From positions 682,001 through 746,000 of the forward strand of contig OZ245872.1 of assembly GCA_965229345.1 (NCBI GenBank): DNA of 64,000 nt, read 5' to 3'. The notes below the pieces were generated by a model. That model was not told the origin of the DNA. It worked only from the letters and a program-made list of their open reading frames with translations, and searched no databases. Below are positions 10,179 through 19,239 of this stretch, in pieces. Within the stretch, counting starts at the first letter, position 1; every line of letters starts with the position of its first letter. Origin of the DNA: PBB1 sp965229345 (GTDB lineage Bacteria > Pseudomonadota > Gammaproteobacteria > Burkholderiales > Burkholderiaceae_C). A program made the translations under genes and the position numbers.

Positions 10179-11714
10179 TCAGCGCGCCGCCAGCACCCGC
10201 CGGTACTGGATCGCCTCGGCCAGGTGCACGCAGTGGATCGAGGTGCTGGCAGCCAGGTCGGCGACCGTGCGAGCCATGCGCAGCACCCGGTGGTGGCTGC
10301 GTGCGGACCAGGCCAGGCGCGACGCTGCGGTGGCCAGGAATCGTGAGGTGGCTTCGTCCAGGGCACAGTGGTTTTCCAACTCGTCGCCGGACAGCGCAGC
10401 GTTCAAACAGCCTTGGCGCTCTTGCTGAAGGCGCTGCGCAATGGCCACGCGCGTGGCGACCGTGGCGGACGGCTCACCGTCGGGCGCTTGCATCAGCGCC
10501 TCGACGGGCATCGCGGGCACTTCGACCTGCAGATCGATGCGATCGAGCAGGGGACCGCTGATGCGCGCTTGGTAACGGCTCACCGTGTCCGGCGAGCAGC
10601 AGCAGGGTTTCAAGGGGCTTCCATGGTGACCGCAAGGGCAGGGATTCATCGCCGCAAGCAATTGGAAGCGGGCTGGAAACTCCGCTTGGCGCGCCGCCCG
10701 AGAAATGACGATGCGACCGGTTTCCAGTGGCTCCCGCAGCGCCTCCAGCGCCATCCGTGGGAATTCGGGTAGCTCGTCGAGGAACAGCACACCTTCGTGC
10801 GCGAGTGAAATCTCGCCCGGCCGCGGCGGCGAACCCCCGCCGACCAGCGCCACCGACGACGCGGTGTGGTGCGGACTGCGGTAAGGGCGCTGCGCCCACT
10901 GCGCCACATCGAAGGGCCGGCCATTCAGGCTGATCACCGCAGCCGATTCCAGGGCCTGGGCTTCTGACAGGCTGGGCAACAAACCGGCAAAGCACTGAGC
11001 GAGCATCGACTTTCCGGTGCCGGGCGGCCCACTCATCAGCACGCTGTGTCCACCGGCGGCTGCCACTTCCAGGGCTCGTTTGGCGGCCAACTGCCCCTTC
11101 ACTTCGCGCAGGTCGATGGTGGTGTGCAGCGTTGGCGCAGAAGTGACGCACGGAGCGTCTGCCAGTGGCAGCATGGCGCTGTCGTCCGCCGCGTCGGTGG
11201 GCAGCAGCGAGCGCACCACGTCGAGCAGGTGAACCGCGCTGTGCACGCGCAAGCCCGGGACCAGCGATGCCTCTTGAGCGCTAGCCTGGGGCAACACCAG
11301 CGAGCGCGCCGATCCGACACGGCGCAGCGCCAAGGCCATCGCAATCGCACCGCGAACCGGCCGTAAATCGCCTGCCAACGACAGCTCGCCCGCGTACTCG
11401 GCCTCACCCAGCCGATTCGCATCGATCTGACCGCTGGCTGCGAGGATGCCCAGCGCGATCGGCAGATCGAAGCGCCCTGATTCCTTGGGCAGATCGGCCG
11501 GCGCGAGATTCACCGTGATGCGCTTGTTGTGCGGAAACTCCAGCGCGCTGTTTTGCAACGCGGCACGCACCCGCTCGCGGGCCTCTTTGACCTCGGTGTC
11601 GGCCAGGCCCACCAGCGTGAAGCTGGGCAGGCCGTTGGCCAGATGTACCTCGACGATGACGGGCGGGGCATTCAGGCCGTCGAGGGCGCGGCTGTGGACA
11701 AGAGCGAGGGCCAT
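10179..11714 (-). CDS. YifB/ComM-family AAA+ ATPase (Mg-chelatase-like)
   Basis: The product is 511 residues from the ATG at 11714, or 514 from an in-frame ATG at 11723. Its N-terminal Lon-protease-like substrate domain (MALALVHSRALDGLNAPPV) leads into an AAA+ module with Walker A GPPGTGKS near residue 228 and Walker B LFLDELPEF. A cysteine-rich insert (NPCPCGHHGSPLKPCCC) lies near 360. ComM, the Haemophilus/Vibrio/Acinetobacter homologue, is a hexameric helicase that extends branch migration of incoming DNA during natural transformation. The gene is divergent from torF, with 212-221 bp between their starts. Confidence 0.9.
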   Translation of the reverse strand: MALALVHSRALDGLNAPPVIVEVHLANGLPSFTLVGLADTEVKEARERVRAALQNSALEFPHNKRITVNLAPADLPKESGRFDLPIALGILAASGQIDANRLGEAEYAGELSLAGDLRPVRGAIAMALALRRVGSARSLVLPQASAQEASLVPGLRVHSAVHLLDVVRSLLPTDAADDSAMLPLADAPCVTSAPTLHTTIDLREVKGQLAAKRALEVAAAGGHSVLMSGPPGTGKSMLAQCFAGLLPSLSEAQALESAAVISLNGRPFDVAQWAQRPYRSPHHTASSVALVGGGSPPRPGEISLAHEGVLFLDELPEFPRMALEALREPLETGRIVISRAARQAEFPARFQLLAAMNPCPCGHHGSPLKPCCCSPDTVSRYQARISGPLLDRIDLQVEVPAMPVEALMQAPDGEPSATVATRVAIAQRLQQERQGCLNAALSGDELENHCALDEATSRFLATAASRLAWSARSHHRVLRMARTVADLAASTSIHCVHLAEAIQYRRVLAAR

Positions 11715-11776
11715 GGCGGTCATGGTGGCATTTCACCTGGCGGCTGAACTCCCCCTGAAGTGGGCAGCGCCAAATG

Positions 11777-11791
11777 GCACCAAACCAGTGC
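11777..11791 (+). promoter_or_regulatory. candidate NtrC-binding site upstream of torF-glnK-amtB
   Basis: GCACCAAACCAGTGC has the NtrC architecture of two inverted GCACCA-type half-sites around a 3-bp centre. The left half is perfect and the right half has two mismatches. It lies about 100 bp before the sigma-54 promoter, the usual enhancer distance. Confidence 0.55.
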
Positions 11792-11875
11792 GACATGGGC
11801 TGAGATCGCCCGCAAACGGGGCGATGGCGCGCCGCGAATCGGGGTTTCACGGGTGACTTCCGGCTGCAACCACGC

Positions 11876-11891
11876 GGGCACGGTTTCTGCA
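11876..11891 (+). promoter_or_regulatory. sigma-54 promoter for torF-glnK-amtB
   Basis: GGGCACGGTTTCTGCA matches the -24/-12 consensus (TGGCACG, 4 bases, TTGCA), with the invariant GG (11877-11878) and GC (11889-11890) at the required spacing of 12. Transcription would start near 11902, 34 bases before torF. Confidence 0.7.
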
Positions 11892-11935
11892 GAAAGCCTC
11901 TTCGCACGGCTCCCTTCCACTCTCAAACAGCAAAC

Positions 11936-12727
11936 ATGAACAAAACTCACATCGCACTTGCCTCCGCACTGATTGCTTCGGTGACCACCTTGGCTCACGC
12001 TGCGGATGCGGCACCTGCACCCGCAGCCCCCACGCCCGATTGGACGATCACCGGCAACGTCTCGTTGTCTTCCGACTACCGTTTCCGCGGTATCTCGCAG
12101 ACCGACAAGCGGCCATCGTTCTCGGGTGGATTCGACGTGGCCCACAGCTCGGGCTTCTACGTTGGTAACTGGAACTCGAACATCGACAGCGATTTCTTCC
12201 AGGGCGGCAACATCGAGATGGATTTCTACGGCGGCTACAAGGGCACGCTGGCAGACATCGGGTACGACCTCGGCGCGATCTATTACTACTACCCGGGCAG
12301 CGGTCGTAAGGGCAACACCGCGTCGGTCAAGAACACCGAGCTGTATGTCGGCGCCAGTTACGGTCCGGTCAGCGTGAAGTTCTCCTACCCGCTTTCCGAC
12401 TTTTTCAATGCCGAGCAAATTTATGGCGGCGGCAATGCGGGAGGTTCTTATTACGTCGACCTGTCCGGCGCCTACGACCTGGGCAGCGGTTTCGGTGTGA
12501 ACGGCCATATCGGTTATCAGAAATTGAAGGGCGCCGCCAAGGTGACTGAATTCAGCGGCAATGTCGCCAACGACGTGGTCGACTGGAAGCTCGGCGTCAC
12601 CTACGGCTTCAGCAATGGATTCACCGCGGCCGTGAGCTACATCGACACGAACCGCAACCTCCCTGGCGCCACTGGGCACAAGATCAGCAACGGCACTGGC
12701 GTGCTCTCGATCTCTAAGACGTTCTGA
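11936..12727 (+). CDS. TorF-family putative outer-membrane porin
   Basis: The 263-residue protein has a signal peptide (MNKTHIALASALIASVTTLAHA, cut near residue 22) and an alternating aromatic beta-strand pattern to a C-terminal phenylalanine, typical of outer-membrane barrels. The motif SSDYRFRGISQTDKRPSFSG near residue 43 is the hallmark of the TorF / conserved-hypothetical-2001 family. It is the first gene of a tight cluster, 28 bp before glnK and behind a sigma-54 promoter. This suggests it lets ammonium or another nitrogen compound cross the outer membrane under nitrogen limitation. The substrate is an inference from context, since no member of this type has an assured substrate. Confidence 0.85.
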   Translation: MNKTHIALASALIASVTTLAHAADAAPAPAAPTPDWTITGNVSLSSDYRFRGISQTDKRPSFSGGFDVAHSSGFYVGNWNSNIDSDFFQGGNIEMDFYGGYKGTLADIGYDLGAIYYYYPGSGRKGNTASVKNTELYVGASYGPVSVKFSYPLSDFFNAEQIYGGGNAGGSYYVDLSGAYDLGSGFGVNGHIGYQKLKGAAKVTEFSGNVANDVVDWKLGVTYGFSNGFTAAVSYIDTNRNLPGATGHKISNGTGVLSISKTF

Positions 12728-12755
12728 GTGCTCAATCTTTTTTAAGGAGAACGCC

Positions 12756-13094
12756 ATGAAGATGGTGACTGCCATCGTCAAGCCTTTCAAGCTTGATGAA
12801 GTCCGTGAAGCCCTCAGCGCCATCGGCGTTCAGGGCGTCACGGTGACGGAGGTGAAGGGCTTTGGCCGTCAAAAGGGCCACACCGAGCTCTACCGTGGTG
12901 CGGAATACGTGGTCGATTTCCTGCCGAAAGTGAAGATCGAGGCGGCGGTCGATGACGCCATCGTTGATCGCGTCATCGAGGCGATCGAGAACGCAGCACG
13001 CACCGGAAAGATCGGTGACGGAAAGATTTTTGTGTCGTCGCTGGAGCAGGTGGTTCGCATCCGCACCGGCGAGACGGGTAAAGACGCGCTCTGA
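12756..13094 (+). CDS. glnK: nitrogen regulatory protein P-II (GlnK)
   Basis: This 112-residue trimeric signal protein senses 2-oxoglutarate and ATP/ADP and, when unmodified, plugs the AmtB channel. The T-loop is complete with the uridylylated Tyr51 in KGHTELYRGAEY, and the C-terminal signature IGDGKIFVSSLEQVVRIRTG is present. A strong AAGGAGA lies 7 bases before the ATG. Position between torF and amtB marks it as the GlnK paralogue rather than GlnB, whose gene usually sits elsewhere. Expression is expected to depend on NtrC and sigma-54. Confidence 0.96.
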   Translation: MKMVTAIVKPFKLDEVREALSAIGVQGVTVTEVKGFGRQKGHTELYRGAEYVVDFLPKVKIEAAVDDAIVDRVIEAIENAARTGKIGDGKIFVSSLEQVVRIRTGETGKDAL

Positions 13095-13120
13095 AGCCCA
13101 ACCGAGAAAGAACTCTTCCC

Positions 13121-14665
13121 ATGAAAAAACTGATTGCTTCCCTTGCCCTTGGCCTCGCGGTCCTGGGCTACTCCGCGACATCGTTCGCCGAGGATGCTGC
13201 GGCCTCCGCGCCAGAGGCGGCACCGGTTGCGGCAGTCGCTGCACCCGAGGCTGCGTCTGCGGCGATGGCCGCTCCGCCGGCTGAAGCAGCATCTGCTGCT
13301 GCGACCGAGGCACCGGCTGCGGCTGCCCCGGTGCCCAACAAGGGCGACACCGCGTGGATGATGGTCGCCACCATCATCGTCATCATGATGGCCATACCCG
13401 GGCTCGCGCTGTTCTACGGTGGTCTGGTCCGCAGCAAGAACATGCTGTCGGTGCTGATGCAGGTGATGGTGACCTTCTCGATGATCGTCGTGCTGTGGTT
13501 CATCTACGGTTACAGCCTGGCGTTCACCGAAGGCAATGCCTTCTTCGGCGGCCTGGATCGACTGATGATGAAGGGCGTCTGGGACAACGCGGCTGGCACG
13601 TTCGCCAATGCGGCAACGTTCAGCAAGGGCGTCTACATCCCCGAGATCGTCTTTGCGGCATTCCAGGCTTCGTTCGCTGCCATCACCTGTGCGCTCATCG
13701 TGGGCTCGTTCGCCGAGCGGATGAAGTTCTCAGCCGTGCTGGCGTTCATGGCCATCTGGTTCACCTTCAGCTATGCGCCGATCGCTCACATGGTCTGGTT
13801 CTGGATGGGTCCTGACGCCTACGCCAGCAAGGAAGTGGCCGATGCGATGACCGCCAAGGCCGGCTGGATCTGGCAATCGGGTGCGCTCGACTTCGCAGGC
13901 GGTACCGTGGTGCACATCAACGCGGCGGTCGCCGGGCTGGTGGGTGCCTACATGGTCGGCAAGCGGGTTGGCTACGGCAAGGAAGCGTTCACGCCTCACT
14001 CGCTCACGCTGACCATGGTCGGTGCCTCGCTGCTGTGGGTGGGCTGGTTCGGCTTCAACGCGGGCTCTGCCCTCGAAGCGAACGGTTTTGCCGCACTGGC
14101 GTTCATCAACACCTTTGCCGCTACCGCGATCGCCGTGCTGGCGTGGTGCGTCGGTGAAGCGCTGATGAAGGGCAAGGCCTCGATGTTGGGTGCAGCGTCT
14201 GGTGCGGTTGCCGGTCTGGTGGCGATCACCCCGGCCTGCGGCAACGTGGGGATCGGCGGCGCGCTGGTGATCGGTGCGGTGGCTGGTTTCGCCTGCCTCT
14301 GGGGTGTCACGGGCCTGAAGAAGCTGCTCGGTGCCGATGACTCGCTTGACGTGTTCGGCGTTCACGGTGTGGGCGGCATCATCGGTGCGTTGCTGACCGG
14401 TGTGTTCAACGCCCCGAGCCTCGGCGGCCCAGGCTATGTCGCTGATTGGGTCACGGCCGCCATGGTGGCTCCGGCTGACTACTCGATCGCTGCGCAAGTG
14501 TGGATTCAGGCCAAGGCTGTGCTGACCACGATCGTCTGGTCCGGTGTGGTCTCCATCGTGGCGTTCAAGGTGGTCGACCTGGTGATCGGGTTGCGCGTGC
14601 CGGAAGACGAAGAGCGCGAAGGCCTCGACATCTCGTCGCACGGTGAAACGGCGTATCACCAGTAA
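13121..14665 (+). CDS. amtB: ammonium channel AmtB with long Ala/Pro-rich periplasmic N-terminus
   Basis: The 514-residue inner-membrane ammonium transporter has a signal peptide (residues 1-24, TSFA cut). An unusual alanine/proline/glutamate-rich linker of about 48 residues follows, before the channel core starts near 73. The core carries GLALFYGGLVRSKNMLS and the twin pore histidines in DFAGGTVVHINAA and VFGVHGVGGIIGALLTG. The C-terminal tail (ERE.GLDISSHGETAYHQ) is the conserved AmtB-GlnK interaction end. It lies 26 bp after glnK and is cotranscribed with it. Typical Amt proteins are 400-430 residues, so the extra length is the linker. Confidence 0.95.
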   Translation: MKKLIASLALGLAVLGYSATSFAEDAAASAPEAAPVAAVAAPEAASAAMAAPPAEAASAAATEAPAAAAPVPNKGDTAWMMVATIIVIMMAIPGLALFYGGLVRSKNMLSVLMQVMVTFSMIVVLWFIYGYSLAFTEGNAFFGGLDRLMMKGVWDNAAGTFANAATFSKGVYIPEIVFAAFQASFAAITCALIVGSFAERMKFSAVLAFMAIWFTFSYAPIAHMVWFWMGPDAYASKEVADAMTAKAGWIWQSGALDFAGGTVVHINAAVAGLVGAYMVGKRVGYGKEAFTPHSLTLTMVGASLLWVGWFGFNAGSALEANGFAALAFINTFAATAIAVLAWCVGEALMKGKASMLGAASGAVAGLVAITPACGNVGIGGALVIGAVAGFACLWGVTGLKKLLGADDSLDVFGVHGVGGIIGALLTGVFNAPSLGGPGYVADWVTAAMVAPADYSIAAQVWIQAKAVLTTIVWSGVVSIVAFKVVDLVIGLRVPEDEEREGLDISSHGETAYHQ

Positions 14666-14676
14666 GCGGTTCTCGA

Positions 14677-14706
14677 CCGGGCGGGCCTGATGCAGGCCCG
14701 CCCCGG
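14677..14706 (+). terminator. hairpin after amtB
   Basis: CCGGGCGGGCCTG / CAGGCCCGCCCCGG forms a GC-rich stem 12 bases after the amtB stop. It lacks a T-tract and may work together with the following terminator. Confidence 0.55.
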
Positions 14707-14714
14707 AGTGAGCT

Positions 14715-14745
14715 CAAGAGCCGCCGCAAGGCGGCTCTTGTTTTT
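14715..14745 (+). terminator. Rho-independent terminator of torF-glnK-amtB
   Basis: The stem CAAGAGCCGCC / GGCGGCTCTTG has a short GCAA loop and is followed by five T residues. Confidence 0.88.
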
Positions 14746-14834
14746 GGGCGATGCACACTGCATTTGCGATGCACTTCTAGAATCGTCCGACGTGATGCGC
14801 TTTCGCATGTCGTCAATCGCAATCAGGCAGCACC

Positions 14835-16130
14835 ATGGTTCCTCACCTCATCACCGCCCTGACCGGCCCCACCAACGAGCTGGAGCAGCGCATTCTCGAA
14901 TCGCTGCCGGCGATCGAGCGCTGGTTCCGCCTCGAATGGATGGAACACACGCCCCCGTTCTACACCTCGGTCGACGTGCGAAACGCCGGCTTCAAGCTGG
15001 CGCCGGTGGACACCAACCTGTTCCCCGGTGGCTTCAACAACCTGACTGACGAGATGCTGCCGCTGGCCGTGCAGGCAGCGATGGCGGCCATCGAGAAGAT
15101 CTGCCCCGAAGCGAAGAACCTGCTGCTGATCCCCGAGAAGCACACGCGCAACACGTTCTACCTGGCCAACGTGCAGCGGCTGATGCAGATCTTCCACATG
15201 GCCGGCATGAACGTGCGCCTGGGGACGCTGGACGACGCCATCACGAGCCCGACCGCGATCGATCTGCCCGATGGCACCTCCTTGAGGCTGGAGCCGTTGG
15301 TTCGCAGCCGGGGGCGCCTGGGACTGAAAGACTTCGATCCCTGCACGATCTTGCTGAACAACGACCTGTCGGCCGGCATCCCGAAGGTGCTGGAGAACCT
15401 GCACGAACAGTATTTGCTGCCTCCCTTGCATGCCGGCTGGGCCGTGCGCCGCAAGACCAACCATTTCGCGGCCTACGAAGAGGTGGCGAAGAAATTTGCC
15501 AAGCTGCTGGGCATGGACCCCTGGCTGATCAACCCGCTGTTTGCGCGCTGTGGTGAAGTCAATTTCACCGATGGCACCGGTGCCGAGTGTCTGATGAGCA
15601 ACGCCGAGGCATTGCTCGCCAAGATCCGCCGCAAGTACAAGGAGTACGGCATTCAGGAGAAGCCGTTCCTCATCGTGAAGGCCGATGCCGGCACCTACGG
15701 CATGGGCATCATGACCGTGCGCGACCCGAAGGATCTGGTCGACCTGAATCGCCGCTCGCGCAACAAGATGAGCGTGATCAAGGACGGCCAGGAGGTCAGC
15801 GAGGTGATCCTGCAGGAAGGCGTGCCGACGTACGAGCGCGTCAACGATGCGGTGGCCGAGCCGGTGGTCTACATGATCGACCGCTATGTCGTCGGTGGCT
15901 TCTACCGCGTCAACGCCGAGCGCGGCATCGACGAGAACCTGAATTCCCCCGGGGCGAGCTTCGTGCCGCTCGCGTTTGCGGAGTCGGGCCACCTGCCCAA
16001 GCCCGGCGCCAAACCCGGCGCGAGCGCGCCGAACCGCTTCTACATGTATGGCGTGATTGCGCGCCTGGCCATGGTGGCGGCCAGCTACGAGCTGGAGGCC
16101 ACTGACCCGGATGCCGAGGTCTACGAGTGA
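14835..16130 (+). CDS. gshA: glutamate-cysteine ligase, ferrooxidans-type
   Basis: The enzyme makes gamma-glutamylcysteine, the first step of glutathione synthesis. The 431-residue product opens with the characteristic block PPFYTSVDVRNAGFKLAPVD followed by TNLFPGGFNNL, and contains FLIVKADAGTYGMGIMTVRD near residue 280 and YMIDRYVVGGFYRVN near 347. These are hallmarks of the small GshA family first seen in Acidithiobacillus, which is found in many betaproteobacteria and is unrelated in layout to E. coli GshA. gshB follows 2 kb downstream on the same strand with kup between them. The ATG at 14835 begins the conserved N-terminus. Confidence 0.92.
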   Translation: MVPHLITALTGPTNELEQRILESLPAIERWFRLEWMEHTPPFYTSVDVRNAGFKLAPVDTNLFPGGFNNLTDEMLPLAVQAAMAAIEKICPEAKNLLLIPEKHTRNTFYLANVQRLMQIFHMAGMNVRLGTLDDAITSPTAIDLPDGTSLRLEPLVRSRGRLGLKDFDPCTILLNNDLSAGIPKVLENLHEQYLLPPLHAGWAVRRKTNHFAAYEEVAKKFAKLLGMDPWLINPLFARCGEVNFTDGTGAECLMSNAEALLAKIRRKYKEYGIQEKPFLIVKADAGTYGMGIMTVRDPKDLVDLNRRSRNKMSVIKDGQEVSEVILQEGVPTYERVNDAVAEPVVYMIDRYVVGGFYRVNAERGIDENLNSPGASFVPLAFAESGHLPKPGAKPGASAPNRFYMYGVIARLAMVAASYELEATDPDAEVYE

Positions 16131-16298
16131 GTAAGAAGTAAGGTCGGAGTCAGGTCAGGCATCGACGTTGCTGCGCCGCAACAATTCTTGCTGATTGGGC
16201 GCTTGCGCTTGGGCTCTCGGCAGCGAGCGGGGGGCTGCCGGGGCGCACAATCCGCTGTCGTTTTCAAACGCCTTTGCCGGATTTGAGTCCGGTCCATC

Positions 16299-18173
16299 TT
16301 GACTCCCCACCGTCCTGCTTCCAGCCTTGCTGCCCTGACGCTAGGCGCCGTCGGTGTCGTCTACGGTGACATCGGCACCAGCCCGCTTTACGCGCTCAAG
16401 GAAGTGTTCGCACACGGTCACGTGCCGCTGACACCGGACAACATCTACGGCGTGCTGTCGCTGGTGTTCTGGACGCTGACCGTCGTGGTGTCGACCAAGT
16501 ACGTGATGCTGATCCTGCGCGCCGACAACAACGGCGAGGGCGGATTAATTGCCATGTTGGCGCTCGCTTCGCAGGCGGTGAAGCACCGGCCGGTGCTTCG
16601 ACAGCGCTTGTTGCTGGTGGGCATCTTCGGCACGGCGATCTTTTTCGGGGATGGCGTGATCACCCCGGCGATCTCGGTGCTGTCCGCGGTCGAGGGGCTG
16701 GAGGTGGCAGCGCCCTCGCTGCACCGCTTCGTCCTGCCGCTGACGCTGCTCGTGCTGACGGCGCTGTTCGTCTTTCAGCGTTTCGGCACGGCGAGCGTGG
16801 GCCGTTTGTTCGGGCCGGTCACGGTGCTGTGGTTTGCGGTGCTGGCGGCCTTGGGTGCGGTCCACATCGTCGACAACCCGGCCGTGTTGTGGGCGTTGAG
16901 CCCGCACCACGCGCTGAGCTTCATCGCGGCGCAACCGGGCATTGCCTTCATTGCGCTGGGCTCGGTCGTGCTTTGTGTCACCGGGGCCGAGGCGCTGTAT
17001 GCCGACATGGGGCATTTCGGCAAGCAGCCGATCCGGCTGGCCTGGTTCGGCCTGGTGATGCCGGCGCTGGTGATCAACTACTTCGGGCAAGGCGCGATGC
17101 TGCTGGATCACCCGGAGAACGTGCGCAACCCGTTCTACGAGATGGCGCCGGAGTGGGCGCTGTACCCGTTGATCGGTCTGGCCACCTGCGCCACGGTGAT
17201 TGCCTCGCAGGCCCTGATCACGGCCGCCTTCTCCGTCACCAAGCAGGCGATCCAGCTGGGCTACCTGCCGCGTCTGCGCATCGCCCACACCTCCGTCAAG
17301 GAAACCGGGCAGGTCTACGTGCCGTTCGTCAACTGGAGCCTGTACGCCTGCATCGTGCTCGCGGTCATCATCTTCGGCTCCAGCAGCAAGCTGGCCGGCG
17401 CCTATGGCATCGCGGTGACGATCGACATGCTCATCACCACGACCATGACGTTCTTCGTCATCCGCTACGCCTGGAAGTACCCGTGGTCGCTGTGCATCGC
17501 TGCCACCTTCTTCTTCTTCGTGGTCGACCTGGTGTTCTTCGCAGCCAACGCCGTCAAGCTGTTCGACGGCGGCTGGTTCCCGGTCGTGCTGGGCGGTGTG
17601 ATGTTCACGCTGATGATGACGTGGAAGCAGGGCCGCTCGCTGATGCACGATCGCATGCGCGACGAAGCCATCGACCTGAACAGCTTCCTCGATGCGGTGT
17701 TCGTCAGCCCGCCCACCCGCGTGCCCGGGACCGCGGTGTTTCTGGTCAGTGAGCAGGGGCTGACGCCGAACGCCCTGCTGCACAACCTGAAGCACAACAA
17801 GGTGCTGCACGAGACCAACCTGTTCGTCACCGTCACCCACCTCGAAGTGCCCTGGCTGAGCTTCGACAAGCGCTGCCAGATCGAGGCGCTCGGACGCGAC
17901 TGCTGGCAGGTGACGTTGTGCTTCGGTTTCAAGAACGACCCCGATGTGCCCGAGGCGCTGGAGTTGCTCAAGCTGCGCGGCGTGGCGCTCGACCCGATGG
18001 ACACCAGCTACTTCCTGTCGCGCGACATCGTGATTCCCACGCTGGGCCATGGCATGGCGATGTGGCGTGAAAAGCTTTTCGCCAGCATGCACCGCAACGC
18101 AACTGCTGCGGCAGACTTCCTGCGTCTGCCCACCAACCGCGTCGTGGAGTTGGGCTCCAAGGTCGAGATCTGA
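16299..18173 (+). CDS. kup: low-affinity potassium transporter Kup
   Basis: This 624-residue KUP/HAK/KT family transporter takes up K+ with protons. The family signature GVVYGDIGTSPLYALKEVF lies near residue 17. Twelve membrane helices follow to about residue 435, with FFGDGVITPAISVLSAVEGL near 112, and then a cytosolic C-terminal domain of about 190 residues. The start is a TTG at 16299; no in-frame ATG precedes the signature, and moving the start inward would cut the first helix. It lies between gshA (168 bp upstream) and gshB (102 bp downstream) on the same strand. I see no recognisable riboswitch in the leader. Confidence 0.94.
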   Translation: MTPHRPASSLAALTLGAVGVVYGDIGTSPLYALKEVFAHGHVPLTPDNIYGVLSLVFWTLTVVVSTKYVMLILRADNNGEGGLIAMLALASQAVKHRPVLRQRLLLVGIFGTAIFFGDGVITPAISVLSAVEGLEVAAPSLHRFVLPLTLLVLTALFVFQRFGTASVGRLFGPVTVLWFAVLAALGAVHIVDNPAVLWALSPHHALSFIAAQPGIAFIALGSVVLCVTGAEALYADMGHFGKQPIRLAWFGLVMPALVINYFGQGAMLLDHPENVRNPFYEMAPEWALYPLIGLATCATVIASQALITAAFSVTKQAIQLGYLPRLRIAHTSVKETGQVYVPFVNWSLYACIVLAVIIFGSSSKLAGAYGIAVTIDMLITTTMTFFVIRYAWKYPWSLCIAATFFFFVVDLVFFAANAVKLFDGGWFPVVLGGVMFTLMMTWKQGRSLMHDRMRDEAIDLNSFLDAVFVSPPTRVPGTAVFLVSEQGLTPNALLHNLKHNKVLHETNLFVTVTHLEVPWLSFDKRCQIEALGRDCWQVTLCFGFKNDPDVPEALELLKLRGVALDPMDTSYFLSRDIVIPTLGHGMAMWREKLFASMHRNATAAADFLRLPTNRVVELGSKVEI

Positions 18174-18275
18174 TCTGCCAGCGCCGATCCATGCGCTGCG
18201 GGTGGTGCCACTCCGGCATGCGGGCGCCGCTTGTGCAACAGTCGCGGACGCTCTCATCCACAGGACTTCCCGCCC

Positions 18276-19235
18276 ATGAAACTGCTGTTCGTCGCTGATC
18301 CGCTCGAAGGCTTCAACACCGCCAAGGACACCACCTTCGTGATGATGCGCGAGGCCGCTGCGCGCGGTCACACGCTGCTGGCCTGCCAGCCGCGCGATCT
18401 GATGTGGCAGCGCGGCGGTCGCGTGACCGGCTATGCGCGCGAGATCACGCTGACGCCCGAAGGGTCGACCTGGTTCTCCGCCAAACAGCAGGCACCCGAC
18501 GAGTTGCCCGTGGTGCTGGCCGAGGTCGATGCGGTTGTGATGCGCAAGGACCCGCCGTTCGACAGCGAGTACTTCTACGCCACCCACCTGCTGGGCCAGG
18601 CCGAGCGCGAAGGCGCCAGGGTGTTCAACCGAGCGTCCGCGCTGCGCGACCACCCCGAGAAGCTGGCCATCCTGGAGTTTCCGCAGTTCATCGGGCCGAC
18701 GCTGGTCACCCGTGACGCGAATGACATCCGCCGCTTTCACGCCGAGCACCAGGACATCATCCTGAAGCCGCTGGACGGGATGGGCGGCATGGGCATCTTC
18801 CGCGTCGGGCCCGATGGGCTCAACCTCGGCAGCATCATCGAAACGCTGAACCGGCACGGCGAGCAGACGGTGATGGTGCAGCGCTACCTGCCCGAGATCA
18901 TTCGGGGCGACAAACGAATTCTGCTGATCGATGGCCAGCCCATCCCGTTCGCACTGGCGCGCATTCCGCAGGGCAGCGAGATCCGCGGCAACATGGCCGT
19001 GGGCGGCAAGGGCGTCGCTCAGCCTCTGAGCCCGCGCGACCGCGAGATCGCCGAAGCGATCGGCCCGGTGCTCGCCGCGCGCGGCTTGTTGCTGGTTGGC
19101 CTGGACGTGATCGGTGACTGCGTGACCGAGATCAACGTCACCAGCCCCACGGGTTTTCAGGAGATCACGAAGCAGACCGGTTTCGACGTGGCCAAGGCGT
19201 TCATCGACGCGCTGGAGGCGCGGCTGGCCGCCTGA
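18276..19235 (+). CDS. gshB: glutathione synthetase
   Basis: GshB adds glycine to gamma-glutamylcysteine. The 319-residue product starts with MKLLFVADPLEGFNTAKDTT, the usual N-terminus. It contains VVMRKDPPFDSEYFYATHLL, which binds substrate, the ATP-grasp glycine loop LKPLDGMGGMGIFR near residue 165, and the metal-binding end TEINVTSPTGFQEI near 286. Length equals the E. coli enzyme (316). I chose the ATG at 18276; the open frame back to 18231 has no family similarity. Together with gshA upstream it completes the glutathione pathway within this window. Confidence 0.95.
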   Translation: MKLLFVADPLEGFNTAKDTTFVMMREAAARGHTLLACQPRDLMWQRGGRVTGYAREITLTPEGSTWFSAKQQAPDELPVVLAEVDAVVMRKDPPFDSEYFYATHLLGQAEREGARVFNRASALRDHPEKLAILEFPQFIGPTLVTRDANDIRRFHAEHQDIILKPLDGMGGMGIFRVGPDGLNLGSIIETLNRHGEQTVMVQRYLPEIIRGDKRILLIDGQPIPFALARIPQGSEIRGNMAVGGKGVAQPLSPRDREIAEAIGPVLAARGLLLVGLDVIGDCVTEINVTSPTGFQEITKQTGFDVAKAFIDALEARLAA

Positions 19236-19239
19236 CGGA

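Noticed and set aside
16545..18857. 770-codon open frame on the minus strand opposite kup and gshB
   Set aside because: It is a compositional shadow of kup and gshB: low-complexity Q/R/H/D-rich, and it crosses the intergenic region between two real genes.
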